From Leisingera coralii (GTDB lineage Bacteria > Pseudomonadota > Alphaproteobacteria > Rhodobacterales > Rhodobacteraceae): a stretch of 64,000 nucleotides of DNA. The stretch is from positions 19,552-83,551 of the forward strand of contig NZ_JBHUPT010000004.1 in NCBI RefSeq assembly GCF_049056525.1. The letters are read 5' to 3'. A program made the position numbers and the translations under genes. This document shows, piece after piece, positions 17,021 to 25,154 of this stretch (the first letter of the stretch is position 1; every line of letters starts with the position of its first letter). The notes below the pieces were generated by a model. That model did not search any database and was not told where the DNA came from. It was given only the letters and a program-made list of their open reading frames with translations.

Positions 17021-18163
17021 ATGACAGAAGAGTTGATCCTTGCCAATGCCACGCTGGTGCTTCCGGGCGAAACCCGCACCGGCAGCGTGAAGATTGCCGG
17101 CGGCGAGATTGCAGATCTCGCAGAGGGCACTGCGGTTCCGGCGGGTGCCATCGACTGTGCGGGCGATTTTGTCTGCCCGGGGCTGGTGGAGCTGCATACC
17201 GACAACCTGGAACGTCATATCCAGCCGCGCCCCAAGGTCGACTGGCCGCATGCCAGCGCGATCATTGCTCATGATGCGGAGCTGGCGGGCACTGGTATCA
17301 CCACGGTGTTCGATGCGATGCGCGTCGGCTCGATCAGCCGCAAGGAAAGCCGCTATGGTGCCTATGCCCGCGAGCTCGCAAGCGAGCTGCTGGAGCTGCG
17401 GGCGGCGGAGGCTTTGAAGATTTCGCATTTCCTGCACCTGCGGGCGGAGGTCTGCTCGGATTCCCTGGTCGAGGAACTGGAGGCCTTTGGTGAGGTGGAC
17501 CGGGTCGGGCTGGTCTCGCTGATGGACCACACCCCGGGCCAGCGCCAATTCCGCGACCTCTCCAAGCTGGAGCAGTATGTGAAGGGCAAGCACGGGTTCG
17601 ACGACGCGGGCTTTCAGGCGCATATCGCGCATCTGAAGGAGCTGCGCGACACCTATGGCGATCTGCATGAGGCCGAGGCAGTGAAGGCGGCCAAGCGGTT
17701 CGGTGCGGTGCTGGCAAGCCATGACGATACCACCGCAGGGCAGGTGGCCGTTTCGGCAGGCCACGGTATTCAGCTGGCGGAGTTCCCGACCACGGTGGAG
17801 GCGGCGCAGGCCTGCCATGCCCATGGCATCAGGGTGATGATGGGCGCGCCGAACCTGATCCGCGGCGGCTCGCACTCCGGAAATGTGGCGGCGCATGAGC
17901 TGGCGGAGCTGGAGCTTTTGGACATCCTGTCTTCGGACTATGTGCCGGCCGCGCTGCTGATGGCGGCGGTCAGGCTGGGCGGGCTGTGGGGCGACATGGC
18001 GCGCGGCCTGGGCACGGTAACCCATGCGCCGGCCGATGCGGTGGGATTGGATGACCGCGGGCGGCTGGAGACCGGCAAGCGCGCCGATCTGATCCGGTTC
18101 CGTGTGACCGCTGGCACGCCTGCGGTGCGCGGGGTCTGGTCGCGCGGATTGCGGGTGGCCTGA
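17021..18163 (+). CDS. phnM: Alpha-D-ribose 1-methylphosphonate 5-triphosphate diphosphatase
   Basis: Amidohydrolase-superfamily enzyme that removes pyrophosphate from the triphosphate made by PhnGHIL, giving the PhnJ substrate. 380 aa. Seen: metal motif LVELHTDNLERH near residue 63, LMDHTPGQRQF near 167, LASHDDTT near 230 and SSDYVPAALL near 305, all standard PhnM positions. It is separated from phnN by the DUF1045 gene and probably has its own promoter in the 50-base gap. Confidence 0.95.
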   Translation: MTEELILANATLVLPGETRTGSVKIAGGEIADLAEGTAVPAGAIDCAGDFVCPGLVELHTDNLERHIQPRPKVDWPHASAIIAHDAELAGTGITTVFDAMRVGSISRKESRYGAYARELASELLELRAAEALKISHFLHLRAEVCSDSLVEELEAFGEVDRVGLVSLMDHTPGQRQFRDLSKLEQYVKGKHGFDDAGFQAHIAHLKELRDTYGDLHEAEAVKAAKRFGAVLASHDDTTAGQVAVSAGHGIQLAEFPTTVEAAQACHAHGIRVMMGAPNLIRGGSHSGNVAAHELAELELLDILSSDYVPAALLMAAVRLGGLWGDMARGLGTVTHAPADAVGLDDRGRLETGKRADLIRFRVTAGTPAVRGVWSRGLRVA

Positions 18164-18174
18164 CCGTCCTGCCG

Positions 18175-18240
18175 CGGGAGCGGGGGAAGCGCCCGCCCTC
18201 TTGGGGCGGGGGCGTGCGCTGCCCGGCCCGGGGCCGGACG
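18175..18240. repeat. GC-rich hairpin region after phnM
   Basis: Lies between convergent phnM and the methyltransferase. An imperfect hairpin (CGCCCGCCC, loop TCTT, GGGGCGGGGGCG) and a further CCGGCC-rich dyad are seen. No T-run; probably a bidirectional terminator of the same style as other gene-end repeats here. Confidence 0.4.
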
Positions 18241-18249
18241 GGACCTGAA

Positions 18250-18729
18250 TCAGCCGGCCCGATAAAACATGTAGCGGCCGGGCGGGATGCCTTCGGGGCC
18301 GTCAAGCTCCTCGAACCCAGCCAGCGGCTGGCCGGAAACGATGATGCCGCCCGGGGCCATGACGCGGGCGATGGCGGGAGACAGGGCGGCGGCCTCGGCG
18401 ACGTCCTTTTCCTTGACCCCGAAGCCGAAGTCATAATGCGCGAGAACGATACGGCGGCCTTCGCCGGCGAGCCGCTCCAGCATCGGTTTCGCTTCGCCCT
18501 GCAGGAAGTCCTGTTCCGGCGGGATGCAGGAGGGGTGGCATTGCAGCACCCGGTCGATCACCCAGATCCGGCGGCCGGACAGGATTTCGCGCAAATGGTC
18601 ATAGGTGCGCCCGTTGCCAAGCCCCATGTCCAGCACATCACCCTCCATCGCGCTGATCTGCTCTGCGGCCCAGTTCAGGCCGTCGCGCTGGGCGGTGAGG
18701 CGGCGCAGCATGGAGTCGAGGCGGCTCAT
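18250..18729 (-). CDS. Small class I SAM-dependent methyltransferase
   Basis: 159 aa. Seen: SAM motif I as VLDMGLGNGRTYDHL near residue 32, an acidic residue after strand 2 (VIDRVLQCHP), and a late VMAPGGIIVSGQPL strand. Length and form resemble the small methyltransferase family described from alphaproteobacteria (Methyltransf_17-like; a tentative match). Last gene of the seven-gene minus-strand glycan operon, starting directly where the deacetylase gene ends. It may cap or decorate the glycan. Confidence 0.7.
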   Translation of the reverse strand: MSRLDSMLRRLTAQRDGLNWAAEQISAMEGDVLDMGLGNGRTYDHLREILSGRRIWVIDRVLQCHPSCIPPEQDFLQGEAKPMLERLAGEGRRIVLAHYDFGFGVKEKDVAEAAALSPAIARVMAPGGIIVSGQPLAGFEELDGPEGIPPGRYMFYRAG

Positions 18730-19488
18730 TCAGGACATCCTTTCATCATAGATCCAAGCCTCGGCCGGGCCAGCCAGCAGGCGTTTGGCGATCGCGGCGG
18801 TGAAGCTCCAGACAGCCTCGTCATGCACCAGGTGGTGGGTCAGCAGGCCGTAAGGCTCTGCGTTGTCCGCATCGCCCAGGCGTCGGTCGCGCAGCTGGCG
18901 CGTTACTTGCGCGATCAGCTGGTCCGGAGGCAGCAGGCTGCGGGAGCCCTTCCAGTCGATCGGATCCAGGTGAGTGTTCACCCGCAACAGGCCGGAGGCG
19001 GGTTTGGCGCTGCTGCGCGGGCCGAAGGTGGAGACCGCTGTGAACCCGGCACCGGCCAGCCAGGTCAGCATTTCCGGCGAGACCCTGTTCCAGGGCGGCA
19101 CAAACATCGGCCGCAGGCTGGCGCCGAATAGTTCCCGCAGCCGGGCCAGTCCGCGCTCGGCATCGTCCAGCAGTTCGTCCAGCGGCCTGTGGGCCCCGAA
19201 CTCTGCCTTTTTCTCGCCTGCTGGGGCGTTGTTCTGGTGCGCCCAGCCGTGCACCACCGGGATCAGCTGCGGATTGTCTGCAACAAAACGGGCCAGATCT
19301 GCCGTAGTGCCTTGGGGGATCACTGCCAGGTGCACTGGCAGATCAAGCTCCGCGGAGAGCTCTGCCAAGCGGTCCAGTTCGGCCGACTGGGACATTGCAT
19401 CGTCGTCCCGCCACCACAAGGGCAGCGTCATTCCTGCCTCCTGCCAGTGCTCCAGTTCCCGGTCCAGACCGCTCCAATCCGGTGTCAT
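18730..19488 (-). CDS. Polysaccharide deacetylase-family protein
   Basis: 252 aa with the NodB-like catalytic pattern: WWRDDD near residue 25 (metal and base aspartates), HGWAHQN near 79 (metal histidines), FVPPWNRVS near 130 and LLTHHLVHD near 217. No signal peptide is seen, so it appears cytoplasmic, unlike secreted deacetylases. It overlaps the upstream glycosyltransferase by four bases. It probably deacetylates an N-acetylhexosamine in the operon's product; substrate unknown. Confidence 0.8.
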   Translation of the reverse strand: MTPDWSGLDRELEHWQEAGMTLPLWWRDDDAMSQSAELDRLAELSAELDLPVHLAVIPQGTTADLARFVADNPQLIPVVHGWAHQNNAPAGEKKAEFGAHRPLDELLDDAERGLARLRELFGASLRPMFVPPWNRVSPEMLTWLAGAGFTAVSTFGPRSSAKPASGLLRVNTHLDPIDWKGSRSLLPPDQLIAQVTRQLRDRRLGDADNAEPYGLLTHHLVHDEAVWSFTAAIAKRLLAGPAEAWIYDERMS

Positions 19489-20621
19489 CCGCGCCCTCCC
19501 GCAAGTTCTGCGGCAATCTCCACACTCCGGGCGGCTCCGTCAAACCTGAAACCGCCTGCAAGCCGCGGCGGCGCCTGCATTGCCGCCTTGACCGCAGCGC
19601 ATAGCGTTTCGGGGGTGAGCTCTGCCGTTTTGACCACTTCCATGCCGTTCAGCGGGGCAAGGCTGGCGGCACGCAGGCCCTGTTCGGTCTCGTTACCCGC
19701 ATCAAAGGGGATCAGGACCGCGGGCGTGCCGGCCTGCAACAGGTCGAGCGCAGTGTTGTAGCCGCACATGCTGACCGAGGCGGCGGCGTGAGAGAGCATC
19801 TGCCGGAAGTCCCTGCGCGCCGGTTCCAGCCGGGCAGGGGAGCCTGTGGCGGCAAACTCCGCGATCCGCGCTTCGGCGTCCGTGCCGCCGACCAGCAGGC
19901 GCCAGGGGGTGTCCGGCATATGTTTGGCCGCTTCCAGGGCTGCCCGGTAAAGAGGCGTGCCGACGCTGCCGCCGCCGGCGCTGACCAGCACCTCGCCGCG
20001 GCCTTTCAGCTTGGGATGCGGCCCGGCGGCGGGTGGCGCCACATACCCGGTGTAACGCAGCTTGGCCGCAAGCATTGGCGAAACCGGCCAGCTGGCTTCC
20101 AGTTTGGTAGCCGTGGGATCGGAGTGGACCAGCACCGCATCGTAGTACCGGGCGATGACCTGATCGGCCTTTTCAGCTTTCTCCGGCTTGGAGGGCGGGG
20201 CGAGGATGTCGCGGATGGAGGACAGGACCACCGGCCGCCGGGGCAGCGCATGGGCCGCTTCCAGCAGCGCCAGGAATTCCCGGCGCAGGGAGCGGCGGCC
20301 GAACGGGTAAAGTTCGGTGATCAGCACATCGGGCTGCAGCTTGTGCAGTGCTGCACAAAGGGCGTCCTGGCGGCGGGCCAGATATGTTTCCTCCGCCAGG
20401 GACCCATCCCCGGCCAGCAGCCGGGTGAAATCCACCCCATCCGAGCGCAGCGGCGGCAGCTGGATCAGGCCGGCCCCTTCGGCATTGAGCTGCGGGGCGG
20501 GGAAACCGCCGGAGGCCACTTGGACCTGGTGCCCGGCCGCGGTGAAGGCACGTGCCAGTGTCAGCGCGCGCGAAAGGTGGCCGGTGCCGAGGAGGTGGGT
20601 GACGGCAATCAGGACTTTCAT
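19485..20621 (-). CDS. GT-B glycosyltransferase (MurG/UGT-like)
   Basis: 378 aa. Seen: the N-terminal glycine loop THLLGTGHLSRALTLA of MurG/GT1-like enzymes, a second-domain start EVLVSAGGGSVGTPLY near residue 210, and an acceptor/donor region SMCGYNTALDLLQAGTPAVLIP near 290-311. It overlaps the deacetylase (four bases) and the histidine phosphatase gene (four bases). It resembles the first gene of the operon and may be a paralogue. Donor and acceptor unknown. Confidence 0.8.
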   Translation of the reverse strand: MKVLIAVTHLLGTGHLSRALTLARAFTAAGHQVQVASGGFPAPQLNAEGAGLIQLPPLRSDGVDFTRLLAGDGSLAEETYLARRQDALCAALHKLQPDVLITELYPFGRRSLRREFLALLEAAHALPRRPVVLSSIRDILAPPSKPEKAEKADQVIARYYDAVLVHSDPTATKLEASWPVSPMLAAKLRYTGYVAPPAAGPHPKLKGRGEVLVSAGGGSVGTPLYRAALEAAKHMPDTPWRLLVGGTDAEARIAEFAATGSPARLEPARRDFRQMLSHAAASVSMCGYNTALDLLQAGTPAVLIPFDAGNETEQGLRAASLAPLNGMEVVKTAELTPETLCAAVKAAMQAPPRLAGGFRFDGAARSVEIAAELAGGRG

Positions 20622-21205
20622 GAGCTCCCCTCGCGGATCAGCCGGACAGGCTCGGCCCAGGGGGAGAGGGAGGCTCCCCCGATTTCCACCACAAACAGCC
20701 GGTTGCGCTTGATGCGGAAGGGGGCGGGGCCATCAAAGTTCCAGCCGTGGGCGCGGGCCAGGATCATCCGCATGATGCCGATGTGGCAGACCGCGACCGT
20801 GTCCCGCGCCAGGCTGTGCAGCCAGGGATCGATGCGGGCCCAGACTTCAGCCGGGCTCTCACCGCCGGGAGGGCGGTAGTGCCAGCCCCATTCCTCGATA
20901 TCGCGGAAGCCGCTGTCTGGGTCGGCCTTCAGGTCCAGCCCGTGCAGCCCCTCCCAGTCGCCCCAGTTCATTTCGGTCAGCTCCGGAGCGGTGCGGGGCG
21001 GGCGGCCTGCGACAAGTTCGGCGGTTTCCGCCGCACGCATCAGCGGGCTGGACCAGAGTTCCGCGGCGTTCCAGGGGTCGGGCAGGGCGTATCCGCGCAG
21101 TTCCTCCCGGGCCTGATCGTCCAGCGGGATGTCACTGCGCCCCTGGATGCGGCCGGCGCGGTTCCAGGCGGTATGGCCGTGGCGGAGAAGGGCGAGGCGG
21201 ATCAT
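20618..21205 (-). CDS. Histidine phosphatase-family protein
   Basis: 195 aa from ATG 21205. Seen: the catalytic LLRHGHTAWNRAGRIQG near residue 6, SSPLMRAAETAEL, the WGDWEG motif and the second histidine in VCHIGIMRM near 142. This is the CobC/phosphoglycerate mutase-like branch. It is buried between two glycosyltransferase genes with four-base overlaps on both sides, so it probably dephosphorylates a sugar phosphate or lipid phosphate intermediate of the same pathway. The frame is open upstream into the neighbour. Confidence 0.85.
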   Translation of the reverse strand: MIRLALLRHGHTAWNRAGRIQGRSDIPLDDQAREELRGYALPDPWNAAELWSSPLMRAAETAELVAGRPPRTAPELTEMNWGDWEGLHGLDLKADPDSGFRDIEEWGWHYRPPGGESPAEVWARIDPWLHSLARDTVAVCHIGIMRMILARAHGWNFDGPAPFRIKRNRLFVVEIGGASLSPWAEPVRLIREGSS

Positions 21206-22290
21206 GCGCGTGTCTCCATCAGCAGGGCGGTAACCTCCCAAAAGCGGCGGGCGGCGGCAGGGGCGAGGTGGTGCCGGGCGATGTACCCGCGTGCCTCCCG
21301 GCCAATTCCGGAACGCAGCGCGGGGTTTGCAAGCAGGCTCGCCGTGAAAGCTGCGAGAGCTTCCGGGCCGTCTTCGGGCTCCGGGTAGGGCCGGGGCAGC
21401 AGCACATCCCGCACGCCGGGGCGGTTTTGAGCGGCAACCGGCAGGCCATGGGCCTGCGCCTCCAGATAGACCATGCCGAAGGCTTCGTTCACACCAGGCC
21501 ACAGGAACAGGGAGGCGTTGGAGTAAGCAGCTGACAGGTCCTCGCGGTCAAGCTGGCCGAGAAAGCGGACCTTGCCGCCAAAGGGGGCCATCAGCGTCTC
21601 AACTTCGGAACGGACCGGGCCGCCGCCGGCAATGTCCAGCCGCCAGTCACCAGGCAAGTGCGCAAGTGTCTCCGCAATGATGCGGTAGGAGGCGAGCTTG
21701 TCGCCCGCGCGCATCATGCCTGCGGTCAGCATCGGGCCGTCCAGGGAAGACGCTGCGGGCAGATCCTCAGACGGCAGGAAGGGCGGCAGGTGCGCGAGGG
21801 TCTGGCCGCCGCAGCGGTCGCGCTCCAGTGCGAAATGGTCCTGCGCGGTGAAATAGAAGATCGCCGCAGCGGCATCGGCGGCAGCGTGGGCAGCTTCGGC
21901 AAAGCCAGCCCAAGGCCCGGTCAGGCGCTTTTTCGCGCGGGTGGATTCGATCTGCACATAGGGAATGCGGCGGGCGCGGGCCACGGCGGGGCCGATCAGA
22001 TCCGGCGCCTTGTAGTAGTTGTGGTAGGTGACCCAGAGGTCAGCCGCCGGCAACTCCCGGATCAGCCGGGCGGTCTCGCCCTCTGCGGCCTTGCGCAGGT
22101 CTGCCTGCAGCGCGGTATCGCCGTGCTTGTCATAGGTCCTGAGGTCCGAGGCCAGCTGCACGTCTGCGCCACTGGCGGTGAGAAGGCCCATCAGGTTGCG
22201 GGCAATCTCGCGGTCGCCGGAGGGCACCGGGTGGTGCGGCGGCTTCATCGGCGCGTAGAAGGCGACCCGCTTTCCGGCTCCCTGCGGCAT
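21202..22290 (-). CDS. Family 4-like glycosyltransferase
   Basis: 362 aa GT-B enzyme. Seen: a first domain with a sugar/acceptor loop (MKPPHHPVPSGDREIARNLM), then MRAGDKLASYRIIAETL, GGGPVRSEVE and the GT4 EX7E-type element VNEAFGMVYLEAQAHGLPV near 265-283. Overlaps the histidine phosphatase gene by four bases and starts six bases after the preceding gene ends. Its donor is unknown. Confidence 0.83.
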   Translation of the reverse strand: MPQGAGKRVAFYAPMKPPHHPVPSGDREIARNLMGLLTASGADVQLASDLRTYDKHGDTALQADLRKAAEGETARLIRELPAADLWVTYHNYYKAPDLIGPAVARARRIPYVQIESTRAKKRLTGPWAGFAEAAHAAADAAAAIFYFTAQDHFALERDRCGGQTLAHLPPFLPSEDLPAASSLDGPMLTAGMMRAGDKLASYRIIAETLAHLPGDWRLDIAGGGPVRSEVETLMAPFGGKVRFLGQLDREDLSAAYSNASLFLWPGVNEAFGMVYLEAQAHGLPVAAQNRPGVRDVLLPRPYPEPEDGPEALAAFTASLLANPALRSGIGREARGYIARHHLAPAAARRFWEVTALLMETRA

Positions 22291-22296
22291 GACCTG

Positions 22297-23541
22297 TCAA
22301 CTGTCCTGCAGCATCGCCGTCAGCCGTTTGGAGAGCTGGGCAATGCCGGGCTCCATGCCGAAATCCGAGCGCAGCCGGGCCAGTGCGGCGCCGGCCATCT
22401 CTGCCATTTTCTGCGGATGGCGGGCGGCGTAGAGCAGGGACTCGGCCAAGGCCTCCGGACTGTCTTCGTTGAGCAGGCCGTGGGTGCCGTGGGTAATGAA
22501 CTCCGGGATGGCGGAGACCGGGGTCGACAGGATCGGCAGAGTTTGCGAGGCGGCTTCCATCAGCACGTTGGGCAGCCCGTCACGGTCACCGTCCGCCGCA
22601 ACCCGGCTCGGCAGCACAAACAGGTCGGAGCTGCGCATCGCCTCGATCACCTCGGGCTGGTCGCAGGCCCCGCGCCAGGTGATGCGTTGGTCGATACCTG
22701 CATCCTCTGCCATGCCCTGCAAAAGATCGCCCAGACCGCCGCCGCCGATGTGGGTCCAGTGCCAGTCGAGGCCCGCGGGCAGCAGCGCCAGCGCGGCAAT
22801 CAGCCGGTCAAAGCCTTTCTTTTCGACCAGCCGTCCGACGGACATGAAGTGCACGGGATCTTGCGGCTGGCGTGTTTTGCGCTCCGGCGGGGCAGGGAAG
22901 CGGGACAGGTCGAGCCCGTGATAAACCAGATCAACCCGGCCCGGTGTATCCGCCAGATCTTGCAGGTGCCTGGCGCCAAAGCCGGTGCAGGTGGCACCAA
23001 AGGCCGCGCCGTGATGGGCGGCGGAGAGTTTCTCCTGAAGCTCCCAGTCCGGCGAGGTCCAGATGTCCTTGGCATGAGCCGAAAAGCTCCACGGCAGGCC
23101 GCGCATGATCGCGGCATAGCGCGCGACGGAGGAGGGTGTGTGCAGGAAATGCGCGTAGAGGCCCAGCACTTCGTCAGGCATTTCAGCCGCCAGCACGCAG
23201 GCCTGGCCAAAGCGGCGGATACGGTTGGGGGTCAGATCGCGGCGCAGATCGGCGCGCCAGATGCGGTAAGCTTCGGCGTAGCCGGGCAGGTCCTGCGCAA
23301 CGGCACGGGCGCGCCAGACCCGCTCCGGCTCCTGGTACAGGTATTCCGGCAGGTAGTTGACCTTGGCCTGCAGCTGCGCATGCAGCGGGTGGCGCTTGAT
23401 ATCGGTGGGGTGGCGCAGGGACCAGATTTCGAACGTGTGTCCAGCCGCTTCCAGGGCGACCAGTTCCTGGGCGATGAAGGTCTCGGACAGCCGCGGCCAG
23501 CCCTTGACCACCACCGCAAGGGGCGGGCGGGGAGCGCTCAT
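22297..23541 (-). CDS. Family 4 glycosyltransferase
   Basis: 414 aa GT-B enzyme with the form of exopolysaccharide/colanic-acid-type GT4 proteins. Seen: KGWPRLSETFIAQEL at residue 14, SFSAHAKDIW near 152, the second-domain start FMSVGRLVEKKGFDRLI and the EX7E element GLPNVLMEAASQTLPI near 322-337. Overlaps the next upstream glycosyltransferase gene by four bases. Third of four transferases in one operon. Confidence 0.87.
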   Translation of the reverse strand: MSAPRPPLAVVVKGWPRLSETFIAQELVALEAAGHTFEIWSLRHPTDIKRHPLHAQLQAKVNYLPEYLYQEPERVWRARAVAQDLPGYAEAYRIWRADLRRDLTPNRIRRFGQACVLAAEMPDEVLGLYAHFLHTPSSVARYAAIMRGLPWSFSAHAKDIWTSPDWELQEKLSAAHHGAAFGATCTGFGARHLQDLADTPGRVDLVYHGLDLSRFPAPPERKTRQPQDPVHFMSVGRLVEKKGFDRLIAALALLPAGLDWHWTHIGGGGLGDLLQGMAEDAGIDQRITWRGACDQPEVIEAMRSSDLFVLPSRVAADGDRDGLPNVLMEAASQTLPILSTPVSAIPEFITHGTHGLLNEDSPEALAESLLYAARHPQKMAEMAGAALARLRSDFGMEPGIAQLSKRLTAMLQDS

Positions 23542-24764
23542 TCAGCAGCCTCCCGGCGCGTGGCCTGCAGCAGTGCAGAGACCCGGCGGGTCACATAGTC
23601 CAGCCCGTCCAAAAGCCCCTCGGAGCCCGCGGCAGAGGGCGGCGGCTGGGTCGCCAGCGCGCGGATCGCCTTGGCCAGCGCCGGGGCGGTCCAGCCGTCG
23701 CGGGTCTCGTCCAGCATGGTGGTGAGGCCGATTTCTTCGGCGCGGCTGGCGCGGATCCATTGCTCCAGCCGCGGGGTGGTGCGGGGCACAATCACTGCGG
23801 GTTTGTCAAAGGACAGCACCTCGCAGAAGGTGTTGTAACCGCCCATGCAAACCACACCTTGGGCGCCCGCAAACAGCGTTTCGATCTGAGATTCAAAGCC
23901 GACAGCAGTGACGCGGCCGTCGAGCCTGGCGACGCGCTCCTCGAAATCCTCGCGCGTTTCGCCGGACAGGAAGGGGCCGTAAACCAGTACTGCGCGGGGC
24001 GACAGCTCCGGATCGGCTTCATAGGCCGATAGCACCAGGTCCACCATCATCTCGCCATCACCGCCGCCGCCGGGGGTGACCAGCAGATAGGGCTGCTCCG
24101 GCGGCTCGCCCACTTGGCCAAGGTCACGGCGCAAGTAGCCGGTCCAATGCATCCGGGCCTGCATCTCGGGTGTGAAGGGCAACCCTGCGGTCGGGTCATA
24201 GACAGAACGCGGCCCGTATACCCAGATCTCGTCATAGAAGTCGCGGGTGGCTTCTACCGCGTGCTTGCGCTCCCATTCGGCGGCCAGCACCTCGGGCTCG
24301 TCCAGGACGTCGCGCAGGCCCAGCACCATCTTGCAGCGGCCCTTGGACTTCAGCAGCTCCAGCGCCGGCATCAGTTCGCCGCGAAACCCTGTGGGCTCCT
24401 TGTCGGCCACCAGAACATCCGGTTCGTACTGTTCCACCGTCGAGCGGATCAGGGCAGCGCGCAGCTCGGCGGTTTCCTCGATGCTCATGCCCATTGTGCG
24501 CGAGGCATAGGAGCCATCGGCGCGTTTGATCACACCGGGCAGGCGGACATGGTCGACCCGGGTCGGAAAGGAAAACCGCCCCGCCACCGGCGAGCCGGTG
24601 AGGATCAGCGCTGAGGCGTCCGGGTTGGCTGCGGTAATCGCCCCCGCCAGCGCCCGCGAGCGGCGCAGATGCCCCAGCCCGAAGGTGTCGTGGCTGTAGA
24701 ACATGATCCGCGGTCCGCGAGTGCCGGTGTCCGCTGCGGTCTCATGGGTGCCTGTTGCCGTCAT
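23538..24764 (-). CDS. GT-B glycosyltransferase (MurG/GT28-like), first gene of the glycan operon
   Basis: 408 aa from ATG 24764; the frame is open to 25103 but the upstream part has no domain signal. Seen: YSHDTFGLGHLRRSRALAGA near residue 23, VADKEPTGFRGEL near 120, and a C-terminal nucleotide-sugar region VVCMGGYNTFCEVLSFDKPA near 320-340. The four-base overlap with the following GT4 and the run of overlaps down to 18250 define one transcript of seven genes. The ribosome site is weak. Function unknown beyond class. Confidence 0.8.
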   Translation of the reverse strand: MTATGTHETAADTGTRGPRIMFYSHDTFGLGHLRRSRALAGAITAANPDASALILTGSPVAGRFSFPTRVDHVRLPGVIKRADGSYASRTMGMSIEETAELRAALIRSTVEQYEPDVLVADKEPTGFRGELMPALELLKSKGRCKMVLGLRDVLDEPEVLAAEWERKHAVEATRDFYDEIWVYGPRSVYDPTAGLPFTPEMQARMHWTGYLRRDLGQVGEPPEQPYLLVTPGGGGDGEMMVDLVLSAYEADPELSPRAVLVYGPFLSGETREDFEERVARLDGRVTAVGFESQIETLFAGAQGVVCMGGYNTFCEVLSFDKPAVIVPRTTPRLEQWIRASRAEEIGLTTMLDETRDGWTAPALAKAIRALATQPPPSAAGSEGLLDGLDYVTRRVSALLQATRREAAE

Positions 24765-25154
24765 AGGAGTGCCTGATCGGGGTCCCGGAGCGCGCCGGGC
24801 AAGAGGGTGGATCCGGCGGCGCCGGGGGCACGCCGGCCTGTGCTGCCGCTCGTCCCCGGGCGCGTGCTGTTGTGCTCCGCCATCGTCCGCCTCAGATTGC
24901 GCGCACCGCAGCCGGATTGGGCGGGGCGCGGTCAGTAATTGCCTTTGCAGCGTCCGGTCCTGGCAGGGTTTTGCAGGAACTTGGAACAGCTGACCGCCCA
25001 GAGGGCGGATATTTGGAATTGTATAGCCCGGACCCAGTGCGCATGCAATCATGCGCCTCTGTTGCGCAGCGCACAGGAAATTGCGCGCGCGCCATTTGCG
25101 CAACGCTCTTGCGCGTGGTTAATTTGATGCAAGTTTCCAAAAGGATAGGCGGCC
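24765..25154. other. Divergent intergenic region, glycan operon / mscS-like gene
   Basis: 390 bases with no credible gene. Near the mscS side four TTGCGC hexamers occur at 25062, 25081, 25096 and 25109; the third forms the palindrome TTGCGCAA (25096-25103). AAGGAT at 25141-25146 is the ribosome site of the channel gene. Promoters for both operons must lie here; I cannot assign them firmly. Confidence 0.45.
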
